Source of the DNA: Ruminococcus sp. Phil15
GTDB taxonomy: Bacteria; Bacillota; Clostridia; Oscillospirales; Ruminococcaceae
Assembly (NCBI GenBank): GCA_001940995.1
Contig: MSHC01000001.1
Span: 1 to 52,065, forward strand
Reading direction: 5' to 3'
DNA length: 52,065 nt
Under the pieces are notes generated by a model. It saw only the letters and a program-made list of their open reading frames with translations, was not told the origin of the DNA and did no database searches. This document shows positions 15,834 to 24,664 of the stretch, piece after piece. Positions within the stretch are counted from its first letter, which is position 1. Each line of letters begins with the position of its first letter. The position numbers and the translations under genes were made by a program.

Positions 15834-16558
15834 TGAAGCTTATTGATTTTCATTCACACGTTTTGCCGGGCATCGACGACGGAGCAAAGGATATCGAAGA
15901 AAGCGTCGAGATCCTCGATATGATGGCGAAAGCAGGGGTGGAAATACTCTTTTGCACGCCGCATTTCTATCCGCATAAGCAAAGCCTTGATAGCTTTTTA
16001 AACAAACGGCAGGCGGCATACGAAAGGCTGATGCGGTACATAAAGCCTGAACACCCAAAGCTTAGACTGGGTGCGGAGGTGCTGCTGTCAAAGCAGCTTG
16101 AAAAGGAAGAGCTTGACCTTTTGAAGCTTGAGAATACCGACTATGTGCTTATAGAGATGCCGTATGTCCATTTTTCGGGCAGTATGTACGAGTCGCTTTA
16201 TGAATTGGCAGATACAAGAGGCGTAAATGTTCTGGTCGCACACATCGAAAGATATCTTGCGAACAATTCGCTTGCTGAAATAGAGGAGCTTTTTGCCGAG
16301 GAAAATGTGTTGGGTCAGATAAACTGCACCTCGCTTAGAAAGTTTTCGCTCAGAAGAAAATGTATAAAGCTTATCAAAAACGGCTGTGTCCACGCACTCG
16401 GAAGCGACTACCACAGAATAGAGCGTGGCTACGCACTGCTTGACGAGGGCGTTAAAATTCTGCACAAGAAGCTTAAAGCCGACGGGCTGAACAGACTTAT
16501 CGGGTCGTCAGAGTCGATTGAAAAAAACGTAGCCCTTGAAGAAATTTTGTCCGTTTAA
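15833..16558 (+). CDS. PHP-type tyrosine phosphatase (CpsB/YwqE family)
   Basis: Manganese-dependent phosphatase of the PHP fold that dephosphorylates the BY-kinase tail. The 241-residue protein opens with DFHSHVLPGIDDG (metal ligands H6 and H8), then CTPHFYPHK, EVLLSK, AHIERY and ALGSDYHR, matching the PHP metal-site set. The start ATG overlaps the kinase stop by one base (TAATG), so the two are translationally coupled. Completes a co-polymerase/kinase/phosphatase trio. Confidence 0.92.
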   Translation: MKLIDFHSHVLPGIDDGAKDIEESVEILDMMAKAGVEILFCTPHFYPHKQSLDSFLNKRQAAYERLMRYIKPEHPKLRLGAEVLLSKQLEKEELDLLKLENTDYVLIEMPYVHFSGSMYESLYELADTRGVNVLVAHIERYLANNSLAEIEELFAEENVLGQINCTSLRKFSLRRKCIKLIKNGCVHALGSDYHRIERGYALLDEGVKILHKKLKADGLNRLIGSSESIEKNVALEEILSV

Positions 16559-16567
16559 AATCAGGAC

Positions 16568-16596
16568 TTGAAATTTTAAATCAAATGTGCTACAAT
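16568..16596 (+). promoter_or_regulatory. Promoter of the pheST T-box transcript
   Basis: TTGAAA at 16568-16573, 17-bp spacer, TACAAT at 16591-16596 preceded by TGC (extended -10). Confidence 0.78.
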
Positions 16597-16602
16597 AGCA
16601 GA

Positions 16603-16902
16603 GTACACTAAAATTTAATCCATAATCAAACACGCTGACTGAGAGAGTAGGTCGTCTGTGGGTTGCTTTCAGAGAGTTGCCGTAGGGTGAGAAAATTCAT
16701 TCTGCTGAAATCGGCAACAGGCAACGGATAACCGAAGTTCACTCACGAGTGGTTTTGCTCAAAGCGCAGAAGCGATGCTGTGCAAGTAAGCGGAAACGGG
16801 AAAGCGCCGTTATAGCTGCGGAAGTGATTGCTTCTTTAAAAGGTGGTAATAAGCAGGATTTTGCCGGAGTCTTGTCCTTTTATAAGGGATAGGACTCTTT
16901 TT
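16603..16902 (+). ncRNA. T-box leader, phenylalanine-specific, with terminator
   Basis: A tRNA-sensing leader of about 300 bases. The AGAGAG element of stem I is near 16670, and the specifier context GAAGTTCACTC places the codon TTC (Phe) at 16738-16740. The T-box core AAAAGGTGGTAAT (16838-16850) has the TGGT bulge that pairs with the ACCA end of uncharged tRNA. A hairpin GAGTC...GACTC (16867-16897) plus TTTTT is the terminator that uncharged tRNA-Phe prevents. It controls pheS and pheT. The sequence after GGTGGTA departs from the usual CCGCG. Confidence 0.88.
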
Positions 16903-16958
16903 GTATGCCTGTATAAATAAAAAACAAGCCGATGTCGGCAGAAAGGTCAGTGAAATAA

Positions 16959-17984
16959 ATGGATATGAAACAGCAGCTTGAACAGATTGAAGTCCTCGCA
17001 AAGCAGCAGCTTTCCGAGGCGGCAGACGCTAAGGCTGTCGAGGAGCTGAGAGTAAAGTTTCTCGGCAAAAAGGGCGAGCTTACAGCGATTTTAAAGCAGA
17101 TGGGTTCTCTCACGGCAGAGGAGCGCCCCGTTATCGGTCAGCTCGCAAATAAGGTAAGAGCGGATATAGAGGAGGCAATCTCCGAAACGGCAGCCGCAAT
17201 AAAGAACGCCGAGCAGGAAAGACTCATCAAGGAGGAAACCCTCGACGTTACAATGCCGGGTAAAAAGGCAAAGATAGGAAAGCTGCATCCTCTCAACAAG
17301 ACCCTTGAAGAGGTCGAGGAGATTTTCCTCGGTATGGGCTTTGAAATAGTGGAAGGCCCTGAAGTAGAAACGGACCACTACTGCTTTGAAGCGCTCAATA
17401 TGCCAAAGCACCACCCTGCAAGAGATACGCAGGATACATTTTATATCAACGAAAACGTAGTTTTGAGAACGCAGACCTCCTCCGTCCAGATAAGAACTAT
17501 GGAGAACAAGAAGCCGCCTATCAGAATTATCTCGCCTGGCAGAGTTTACCGCTCCGACGCAGTCGATGCAACGCATTCGCCGCTCTTTCACCAGATCGAG
17601 GGACTCGTTATCGACAAGGGCATAACTATGGCGGATCTCAAGGGAACGCTGGAGCTGCTTATGAAACGTCTTTACGGCGAGGAAACAAAAATCCGCCTGC
17701 GTCCGCACCACTTCCCGTACACAGAGCCGTCAGCCGAGGTTGACCTTATGTGCTATAACTGCGGCGGCGAGGGCTGCCCTATGTGCAAGAACGAGGGCTG
17801 GATCGAAATTCTCGGCGCAGGTATGGTTCACCCCAAGGTTCTCTCCGACTGCGGTATCGACCCCGAGGTTTACAGCGGATTCGCATTCGGTATCGGTCTT
17901 GAAAGAATTACAATGGGTAACTTTGAAATCAAGGATATGCGACTTCTCTACGAGAACGATATGAGATTCTTGGAGCAGTTCTAA
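16959..17984 (+). CDS. pheS: Phenylalanyl-tRNA synthetase alpha subunit
   Basis: Catalytic subunit of the alpha2-beta2 class II synthetase that charges tRNA-Phe. The 341-residue length is standard. An N-terminal coiled-coil (about 1-90) is followed by the class II core: [15 protein letters not shown], the [11 protein letters not shown] motif 2 region, and [13 protein letters not shown] motif 3. A four-cysteine cluster [12 protein letters not shown] gives the knuckle seen in many bacterial PheS proteins. AAAGG precedes the ATG. pheT follows 45 bases later; the T-box upstream regulates both. Confidence 0.97.
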   Translation: MDMKQQLEQIEVLAKQQLSEAADAKAVEELRVKFLGKKGELTAILKQMGSLTAEERPVIGQLANKVRADIEEAISETAAAIKNAEQERLIKEETLDVTMPGKKAKIGKLHPLNKTLEEVEEIFLGMGFEIVEGPEVETDHYCFEALNMPKHHPARDTQDTFYINENVVLRTQTSSVQIRTMENKKPPIRIISPGRVYRSDAVDATHSPLFHQIEGLVIDKGITMADLKGTLELLMKRLYGEETKIRLRPHHFPYTEPSAEVDLMCYNCGGEGCPMCKNEGWIEILGAGMVHPKVLSDCGIDPEVYSGFAFGIGLERITMGNFEIKDMRLLYENDMRFLEQF

Positions 17985-18029
17985 TATAAAGAGAGGAGGA
18001 TACACGCTTTTTGCGTGGTATAAATAATT

Positions 18030-20435
18030 ATGGATCTATCAATGAAATGGCTCGCAGATTATGTAAAATGCGATATGCCGATAAAGGAATTTGTTTCGGG
18101 CCTTACTATTTCAGGCTCAAAGGTTGAACGCTACGAAAAAGAGGGCGGCGAGATTTCAAACGTCGTTGTCGGAAAGCTGCTGGAGGTTAAGCCCCACGAA
18201 AATTCCGACCACCTCGTGGTTTGTCAGGTAGACGTCGGAGCAGGCGAGCCTATACAGATCGTTACAGGCGCACCTAACGTTTCGGCAGGCGACTATGTTC
18301 CTGTCGCTCTCGACGGCTCTACGCTCCCCGGCGGAGTGAAGATAAAGAAAGGCAAGCTCCGTGGCGTTGCGTCAAACGGTATGCTCTGCTCGATAGGCGA
18401 GCTTGGCGTTACAACGCACGACTTCCCTTACGCAATCGAGGACGGAATTTTCCTCCTCGGCGATGACTGCGACAAGACCCTCGGTATGGATATCCACAAG
18501 GCGATCGGTCTTGACGATACCTGCGTGGAGTTTGAAATCACATCTAACAGACCAGACTGTATGTCGGTTATAGGCCTTGCAAGAGAAACAGCTGCCACGT
18601 TTAATCTCCCTGCCGATATCAAAGAGCCTGTATATAAGGGCATAGACGGCAATATAAACGATATGCTCAAGGTGGATATTCAGAACGAAAAGCTCTGCCC
18701 CAGATATATGGCGGGAATAGTCAAGAACGTAAAAATCGAGCCGTCGCCGAGATGGATGAGGGAAAGACTCCGTGCAAGCGGCGTAAGACCTATCAATAAT
18801 CTCGTTGACATCACAAACTATGTAATGCTTGAATACGGCCACCCGATGCACGCATTCGACCTGCGCTATGTTGAGGACGCTAGCATCGTAATCAGAAACG
18901 CCAAGGCAGGCGAGAAGATTATGACGCTCGACGGCGTTGAAAGAGAGCTTTCCGAGGAAATGCTCGTTATCGCTGACGGAAAGAAGCCTGTCGCTGTCGC
19001 AGGAGTAATGGGCGGAGAGTTCAGCGGAATTATGGACGACACCACAACAGTCGTGTTCGAGTCTGCCTGCTTTGACGGAGCAAGCGTAAGAACGACTGCA
19101 AAGAAGCTCGGTATGAGAACGGACGCTTCTTCAAGATTTGAAAAGGGACTCAATCCTCAGCAGTGCGTTCCCGCACTTATGAGAGCATTGGAGCTTGTGG
19201 AAATGCTCGGCGCAGGCGAGCCTGTGAATACGATCATCGACTGCGACAAGTCAGACAAGACACCAAAGGGCGTGAAGTTTGACGCTGAGTGGATAAACGG
19301 CTTCCTCGGAGCAGAAATTCCCGAAGCTGACATGGTCAAGTACCTCGAAAGCCTCGGCTTTAAGGTAGAAAACGGTATGGCATACGCTCCGTATTATAGA
19401 ATAGATATTGAAAACAAGGCGGATATAGCAGAAGAAGTCGCAAGACTTTACGGCTATAACAATATCCCGTCAACAATTATAAGGGGAGTAGCTCAGGCAC
19501 AGCGTACTCCGAAGCAGAAGTTTGAAAGAGAAGTAAAGAGAGCGATGCTCGCCCTCGGCTATAACGAGATTACTACCTATTCGTTTATCTCGCCAAAGTA
19601 TCTCGACAAGATCTGCCTCCCTGCCGACAGCAATCTCCGTAATGCGGTAGTTATCACAAACCCTCTCGGCGAGGATACAAGCATTATGAGAACCACCGCT
19701 ATCCCGTCAATGTGCGAGATCTTAGCTAAGAACTACAATAACAGAAACGCATACGCATCGCTCTTTGAGCTTGGCAACGAGTATATCCCCGTTGACGGAG
19801 AGGTACTACCCGTTGAGCCTGCAAGACTTACGATAGGCGCATACGATACGGCAGGCGGAATTGACTTCTTCTCACTGAAGGGCGCAGTCGAAGCGCTCCT
19901 CGACAGAATAGGTCTTTACGATTACGAGGTAGAGGCCGCCAAGACCGGATGCGGCTTTGAGGAGGTCTGCGCATTCCACCCGGGCAGAGTTGCGGTAATA
20001 ACGAAGGACGGACAGGCGCTCGCAATCCTCGGAGAGCTTAGCCGCAAGACTATGGAAAACTACGGCATCTCCGCAAGATGCTATGTAGCTAAACTCAATC
20101 TCCCTGAGATTATGGCTCTCTCCACAAACGAAAGAATATACAAGCCGCTTCCTAAGTATCCTGCCACAACAAGAGATATATCTGTAGTGTGCGACGACGA
20201 AATCCCTGTTGCAAAGCTTGAAAAGGCAATCAAGGGTGCAGTAGGAAAGACGCTTGAAAGCATCGAGCTGTTTGACGTTTATAAGGGCAAGCAGGTCGAA
20301 AGCGGCAAGAAGTCGGTTTCCTACTCGATAGTAATGCGCTCGCACGAGGGAACTCTTACGGACGAGCAGGCAGACTCGGCTATGAAGCGTGTACTCAAGG
20401 CGCTTTCAGAGCTTGGCGCTGAGCTTCGTTCGTAG
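18030..20435 (+). CDS. pheT: Phenylalanyl-tRNA synthetase beta subunit
   Basis: Structural and editing subunit of the enzyme. The 801-residue protein has, in order, an EMAP-type tRNA-binding domain (about 40-150), B3/4 editing domain (about 210-390), B5 domain, the catalytic-like core and a C-terminal anticodon-binding FDX-ACB domain (last 95 residues, LPKYPATTRDISVV). The start MDLSMKWLADYV fits the family. The best ribosome site, GGAGGA at 17995-18000, is about 30 bases upstream; a small CACGC-TTTTT-GCGTG hairpin (18003-18017) lies between and would shorten the effective distance. Confidence 0.97.
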   Translation: MDLSMKWLADYVKCDMPIKEFVSGLTISGSKVERYEKEGGEISNVVVGKLLEVKPHENSDHLVVCQVDVGAGEPIQIVTGAPNVSAGDYVPVALDGSTLPGGVKIKKGKLRGVASNGMLCSIGELGVTTHDFPYAIEDGIFLLGDDCDKTLGMDIHKAIGLDDTCVEFEITSNRPDCMSVIGLARETAATFNLPADIKEPVYKGIDGNINDMLKVDIQNEKLCPRYMAGIVKNVKIEPSPRWMRERLRASGVRPINNLVDITNYVMLEYGHPMHAFDLRYVEDASIVIRNAKAGEKIMTLDGVERELSEEMLVIADGKKPVAVAGVMGGEFSGIMDDTTTVVFESACFDGASVRTTAKKLGMRTDASSRFEKGLNPQQCVPALMRALELVEMLGAGEPVNTIIDCDKSDKTPKGVKFDAEWINGFLGAEIPEADMVKYLESLGFKVENGMAYAPYYRIDIENKADIAEEVARLYGYNNIPSTIIRGVAQAQRTPKQKFEREVKRAMLALGYNEITTYSFISPKYLDKICLPADSNLRNAVVITNPLGEDTSIMRTTAIPSMCEILAKNYNNRNAYASLFELGNEYIPVDGEVLPVEPARLTIGAYDTAGGIDFFSLKGAVEALLDRIGLYDYEVEAAKTGCGFEEVCAFHPGRVAVITKDGQALAILGELSRKTMENYGISARCYVAKLNLPEIMALSTNERIYKPLPKYPATTRDISVVCDDEIPVAKLEKAIKGAVGKTLESIELFDVYKGKQVESGKKSVSYSIVMRSHEGTLTDEQADSAMKRVLKALSELGAELRS

Positions 20436-20494
20436 AATTTGGCTGAAATTTGCGAAAAGAAATGTGAAAATTTTCAAAAATCTTCAAAAAGTGC

Positions 20495-20523
20495 TTGTTA
20501 TTTAAAATAAAATAGGATATAAT
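20495..20523 (+). promoter_or_regulatory. Promoter of ireB
   Basis: TTGTTA at 20495-20500, 17-bp spacer, TATAAT at 20518-20523. Confidence 0.78.
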
Positions 20524-20559
20524 AAGTACAAGCAAATTTTTATAAGGGGGCGCAAGCTA

Positions 20560-20805
20560 ATGCATGAACAGACAATGACCTTCAAAATCCGTGACGAGAA
20601 GGAAAATGAGCTGAGAAAAAATCTGATGATAATTTATGAGGCACTGAAGGAAAAGGGCTACAACCCTATCAATCAGATCGTAGGTTATATCTTGTCTGAG
20701 GACCCGACATACATAACCACATACAATAACGCAAGAAGCGTAGTGCGCCGAATTGACAGAGATGAACTTCTTCACGTCCTCGTAAAATCATACATCAATA
20801 TGTAA
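20560..20805 (+). CDS. ireB: IreB family regulatory phosphoprotein
   Basis: Small cytoplasmic regulator (81 residues, UPF0297) known in Enterococcus as a substrate of the Ser/Thr kinase IreK and a negative factor in cephalosporin resistance. The whole family pattern is present: an N-terminal Thr pair (T5, T7), the FKI start, ALKEKGYNPINQIVGYILS, and DPTYIT. AGGGGG precedes the ATG. In most Clostridia it heads ireB-ruvX-yrzB; here neither partner follows and a terminator ends the transcript after one gene. The kinase is not in this window. Confidence 0.94.
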   Translation: MHEQTMTFKIRDEKENELRKNLMIIYEALKEKGYNPINQIVGYILSEDPTYITTYNNARSVVRRIDRDELLHVLVKSYINM

Positions 20806-20819
20806 TTTTTGAAGCTTTA

Positions 20820-20858
20820 AGATAAGCTGTGCGTCAAAAAGATGCACAGCTTATTTTT
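20820..20858 (+). terminator. Terminator of ireB
   Basis: ATAAGCTGTGC at 20822-20832 pairs perfectly with GCACAGCTTAT at 20844-20854, followed by TTTTGTT. Confidence 0.95.
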
Positions 20859-20966
20859 GTTCTCATAAATAATAAACTTTTGCCGATAATAATACTGACC
20901 GCATTGTTTGCACAGCTTTGTTTAACGACAGCATCATATGTGAAAAAGAAAGGAACAAAAACTGTT

Positions 20967-21806
20967 ATGAAAATTATAAAATCGGCTCTGGCCTTAGTCG
21001 GCGCACTCACAATAACCGCCGCCGCTACAGGCATTTCTGAGGACAGACTTATCGAAATCTGTAAGGACAAAGCGGAAAGCAGCGTTTCCGCCGTGGCAAA
21101 TAAGATCATCGCACTAAAGGAAAACGCCTCATTCGATACCGAAAAACACGGCTACGGACAGGGCGTCATAGTCGACGATAAGAATGTGCCGGTCGGCGCA
21201 TCGGACTTCAATGCACAGTACGGTAAGTATGACGCATACGCCTTAATGGAAAACAGCGGAAAGACGATCTACCTCACCTTTGACCAGGGCTATGAAAACG
21301 GATATACCGAAAAAATCCTCGATACTTTAAAGGAAAAGAACGTAAAAGCGACATTTTTCCTCGTCGGCGACTACGCAAGGCGAAACGAGGAGCTTGTAAA
21401 GCGTATGATCGACGAGGGGCATACTTTAGGCAACCACTCTATGTCGCACTACTCTATGCCCGACCTGTCATATGACGAGTGCCTGGAAGAAGTAAACTCC
21501 CTCCATAGCTATGTGAAAGAAACCTATGGCTACGATATGACGCTGTTCCGTCCGCCTATGGGCGAGTATTCCGAAAGCTCTCTCGCCGCAACGCAGGAAT
21601 GCGGATACAAAACGCTTCTGTGGAGCTTTGCCTACTGCGACTGGGACGTAAATAACCAGCCAGACCCACAGACGGCAAAGGAGAAAATCGTGTCCTCCGC
21701 ACACGACGGCGCAGTTTACCTCCTCCACTCTGTTTCAAGCACGAATGCCGAGGTGCTTGGCGATGTTATAGACGAATTGAGGGCAAACGGGTATACTTTT
21801 GGGTAA
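20967..21806 (+). CDS. PdaA-like polysaccharide deacetylase
   Basis: Exported NodB-fold deacetylase (279 residues). It starts with a basic N-terminus and hydrophobic signal (about residues 4-22). NodB motif 1 is TFDQGYENGYT, close to the TFDNGYENG form of Bacillus PdaA, which deacetylates N-acetylmuramic acid, rather than the TFDDG of chitin-type enzymes; the zinc-site NHSMSH and RPPMGEYS follow. A longer frame from 20829 is rejected because its GTG lies in the ireB terminator; AAAGGAA precedes the ATG at 20967. Substrate is probably muramic acid in peptidoglycan. No promoter is obvious. Confidence 0.88.
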   Translation: MKIIKSALALVGALTITAAATGISEDRLIEICKDKAESSVSAVANKIIALKENASFDTEKHGYGQGVIVDDKNVPVGASDFNAQYGKYDAYALMENSGKTIYLTFDQGYENGYTEKILDTLKEKNVKATFFLVGDYARRNEELVKRMIDEGHTLGNHSMSHYSMPDLSYDECLEEVNSLHSYVKETYGYDMTLFRPPMGEYSESSLAATQECGYKTLLWSFAYCDWDVNNQPDPQTAKEKIVSSAHDGAVYLLHSVSSTNAEVLGDVIDELRANGYTFG

Positions 21807-21831
21807 GGGTAAATAAAAGTTACTCAAATGC

Positions 21832-21860
21832 TTGACAAATGATTAAATAACTGATATAAT
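21832..21860 (+). promoter_or_regulatory. Perfect consensus promoter of the lipoprotein gene
   Basis: TTGACA at 21832-21837, 17-bp spacer, TATAAT at 21855-21860, followed by a 60-base leader. Confidence 0.9.
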
Positions 21861-21919
21861 ACGGTAAGAAGCAGGGGAAATACCCCTGCGTAAGCTACTT
21901 TACCAAGGGGGTAAGTATC

Positions 21920-23452
21920 ATGACAAAGCTTTCAAAGAAGCTTCTTGCTCTTACCGTTTCAGTTATTCTTGCATCAACAGCAATGCTCAGCGGATGCGGA
22001 AAGATTGAGGGCGACAGCGACGAAGAAAAGAAAACCATAAAGGAAAACGTAGGTACAGTATTCAGCTCTGTTTCAAATACGGGAGAAACTATCGAAAAGG
22101 CCCTTTCGGGTGAAACAGACACAGGCTATTCCGCAGAGCTTAAAATTGATTTGGGCGAGCTTATCGTAGGTAAAAAGACCGAAACAATCACTATTTCTGC
22201 CGAAGCCAAGGCTAAAAACGGCAATGCCCAGACTATTATAGGTGCAAAATACGGCAAGGACGCAATCGCAACTCTCGATATGGTAAGAGACGGCGAAAAC
22301 GGCAATGTCTATATCGGTATTCCTGAGCTTTCTCCTGCTTATATGCTAGTTACAGAAGCAGGCGCAGAGCAGATGATCACAGATATGATCGAAGAAGAAT
22401 ACGGTATGTCGTATGACGAACTGCTCAGAGAATATGAAGCAGCAATGGGCGGACTTGAAAATATGGATATTCCTGAGCTGGATGTAGAACAGCTTGAAGA
22501 ATCGCTCGAGGGATATTTCACAATAGTTAAGGACACTTTTCCACAGCAGGCAGACGCAGGCAAAATTACGGGCGAGGTTGGCGATGTTTCCTATGAACTC
22601 GACAAGAAAACCGTAACTCTGACAGAAGCCGACGCCGTAAATACTGTTAAGGCTCTCGCAGAAAAGCTCAAGACGGACGATACAATGCTCGACCTTATGG
22701 CACAGAGAAGCGGTATGACAAAGGAAGAGCTTGTTGAGCAAATCGACCTTTACCTTGCAGATGTACCTGAACAGGGCGAAATGGATAACGAGCCTATAAC
22801 CTTTGATATCTACTACCAGGACGACACTTGCGCAGGTTTTGGATATGAAGCAGATGGAAGTAAGGTCAATTTTGTATACTACATAACAGATTCCGAATTC
22901 TGCCTCGATTTTGATATCACAGAGAAAGGCGTTAAGGAAGGCTTCGATATGAGCGCAACAACAGACGGCTATATCACAAATGTTGACGCTAACTTTAATG
23001 CAGACGGCGTTAATATGACATTCTCAATCGACGATTTCAAAATCGTTGACGAGGAAACAGGCGCATTCCAGGGTACAATGAGCGCTTCTGTGAAGGAAAA
23101 CGGCCAGACGGTAGCTTCCTTCGAGGCAAAGTCCGATTCAACCGCAGATAAGCTTGACCTCTCATTCTCTGCAAAGATGCAGGGCGAGGAGCTTATCTCC
23201 GCAACTCTTACAGGCAAGAAAACAAAGGCTTCCGACGTTAAGATTCCAAGCGGTCAGGTCTACGATATCACAGACGAGGATCAAATGGAGCAGTACGGCG
23301 CAACAGTCGATACCGAAGCTTTCGAGAAAAGACTTGAGGGCATTATGGGCAGTATGTCCGGCAATATTGGGGGTATAGATCCTGACGACTATAAGGATTT
23401 AATGGATGATATGGAAGACCTCTACGGCGACGAAATCGGACAGATTATGTAA
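21920..23452 (+). CDS. Large lipoprotein, unknown function
   Basis: A 510-residue exported lipoprotein with a clear type II signal: basic start, hydrophobic core, and lipobox LSGC with Cys at about residue 26. The mature part is acidic, with alternating Asp/Glu/Thr-rich beta strands, and no enzymatic motif. The repeated short beta-strand pattern (for example YSAELKIDLGELI, VSYELDKKTVTL) resembles a LolA/LppX-type lipid-binding sheet, but this is a guess. It is monocistronic, with perfect promoter, GGGGG ribosome site and terminator, implying good expression. Confidence 0.8.
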   Translation: MTKLSKKLLALTVSVILASTAMLSGCGKIEGDSDEEKKTIKENVGTVFSSVSNTGETIEKALSGETDTGYSAELKIDLGELIVGKKTETITISAEAKAKNGNAQTIIGAKYGKDAIATLDMVRDGENGNVYIGIPELSPAYMLVTEAGAEQMITDMIEEEYGMSYDELLREYEAAMGGLENMDIPELDVEQLEESLEGYFTIVKDTFPQQADAGKITGEVGDVSYELDKKTVTLTEADAVNTVKALAEKLKTDDTMLDLMAQRSGMTKEELVEQIDLYLADVPEQGEMDNEPITFDIYYQDDTCAGFGYEADGSKVNFVYYITDSEFCLDFDITEKGVKEGFDMSATTDGYITNVDANFNADGVNMTFSIDDFKIVDEETGAFQGTMSASVKENGQTVASFEAKSDSTADKLDLSFSAKMQGEELISATLTGKKTKASDVKIPSGQVYDITDEDQMEQYGATVDTEAFEKRLEGIMGSMSGNIGGIDPDDYKDLMDDMEDLYGDEIGQIM

Positions 23453-23476
23453 GAATAAAACAAGATAATATTCCGG

Positions 23477-23509
23477 CAGCAGGCGGCGTTGTGCCGCTTG
23501 CTGTTTTTT
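23477..23509 (+). terminator. Terminator of the lipoprotein gene
   Basis: CAGCAGGCGGC at 23477-23487 pairs with GCCGCTTGCTG at 23493-23503 (one G-U), followed by six T residues. Confidence 0.93.
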
Positions 23510-23575
23510 GTGCGGTTTTAAGAGAATAAAAGGTAGTTTTTTCCTCGCAATATCACGTCCTTCCGTATTTCCCAT

Positions 23576-23601
23576 AAGCGCCAATGTATCCCATTTTCTT
23601 T
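23576..23601. repeat. Left direct repeat flanking the insertion sequence
   Basis: A 26-base segment (AAGCGCCAATG ... CATTTTCTTT) matches 24665-24690 with one mismatch; the last 22 bases (23580-23601) are identical to 24669-24690. It touches the left end of the element at 23602. Confidence 0.75.
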
Positions 23602-23611
23602 TGTAGGTTTG

Positions 23612-24547
23612 TCAATCATATTGGACAGTGTCCATAAGAAATTCGATAGGCGAAAGCCAGTTAAGAGGACGCATAGGACGGTTGTTTGTTCGATTTAAAC
23701 GTGCAGCTAGCTGCACGTTTAAATCGGCGCATGAATAGAAACTATGGCAGGAATAGAACTTATTATGATCTTCACGGTGGCTTCGCTCCACCTTGCCATT
23801 ATTATGCCTTGGTGTATATGGACGTATCAGTTTGTGTTTAATACCGAGCTGATAAAGCGTATTTTCAAAAAGTGTTTTCTTATCTTTTCTACTTGGTGAA
23901 AATCGGTTTGTAAATTCAAACCCATTGTCAGTCTGAATACACTTTACCGTTATTCCACGGCGCTTATACCATTTCACCAATCTCTTTGCAAAATCTGCCG
24001 AAGAATAGGTGCTTTGCTCTTCGTATCCGTATAAAAATCTTATCCTGGTATACTCATCGATCGCAGTATACTGGTACAGCTTCATATCAGAGTTGGCTAT
24101 ACACTTTCTCGGAACTACCTTCACATCTACCTGTACACGTTCTCCGGGGTATGTCATCTGTTCATATGGTTTGGCTTTATACGTTGGTTTCTTTGGCTTT
24201 TCAGGAAGCAGCCCAAGTCTTTTCATAACTCTGTAAAGACTTTCAAGACATCGTGTATACCCACGTTTTCTTAACCTGTGCCACAATTCAGGAAGCTCGA
24301 GAGTAGGATTGCGGCGATGATAACGCTTAATTAATTCTATTTCTTCTTTGGTATGCTCATTTGGATGATGATGAGGTCGCTTGGACTTTTCTGCAAGGGA
24401 CTCCACACTGCCGTCCCAGCGGTTTTTCCAGAAGTATATATACGACCTGCCTTTGTTGTATTTTCTGCTTGCTCGGCTTACTCCGTATTTTTCTGCATAT
24501 TTCATTAGGGATTGACGAAATTTCATATCTTGTGTTATACTATTCAT
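23612..24547 (-). CDS. IS481-like DDE transposase
   Basis: A 311-residue integrase-core transposase. An N-terminal helix-turn-helix (about 10-60, GVSRASRKYNKGRSYIYFWK) is followed by a second HTH and the DDE core: QVDVKVVPRK (first Asp), IQTDNGFEFTNRF (second Asp), and HNNGKVERSHRED (Glu). The ATG at 24547 has AAAGGAAG before it; a longer frame to 24646 lacks such a site. The gene seems intact. A 36-base palindrome lies in its 3' part. Confidence 0.9.
   Translation of the reverse strand: MNSITQDMKFRQSLMKYAEKYGVSRASRKYNKGRSYIYFWKNRWDGSVESLAEKSKRPHHHPNEHTKEEIELIKRYHRRNPTLELPELWHRLRKRGYTRCLESLYRVMKRLGLLPEKPKKPTYKAKPYEQMTYPGERVQVDVKVVPRKCIANSDMKLYQYTAIDEYTRIRFLYGYEEQSTYSSADFAKRLVKWYKRRGITVKCIQTDNGFEFTNRFSPSRKDKKTLFENTLYQLGIKHKLIRPYTPRHNNGKVERSHREDHNKFYSCHSFYSCADLNVQLAARLNRTNNRPMRPLNWLSPIEFLMDTVQYD
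23691..23726. repeat. 36-bp perfect palindrome inside the transposase gene
   Basis: The left 18 bases (starting CGATTTAAACG) are the exact reverse complement of the right 18, with no loop, centred on the CAGCT|AGCTG core. It is in frame and encodes DLNVQLAARLNR with no apparent loss of the reading frame. Confidence 0.9.
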
Positions 24548-24664
24548 GAGAGATAGTCTTCCTTTCTGTTCCGAATTTGAGTGTGGTAACTTTATTCTAA
24601 CAGATTTTCGTCTATCTCTCTTTTCTTTTTTCTTAATTTTGTCCAATTTCTATTGTAGCACTAC

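Noticed and set aside
17091-17711. 206-codon minus-strand frame opposite pheS
   Set aside because: Antisense shadow of pheS.
20829-20966. Upstream extension of the deacetylase to a GTG at 20829
   Set aside because: The GTG lies inside the perfect ireB terminator stem and has no ribosome site; the ATG at 20967 starts a normal signal peptide.
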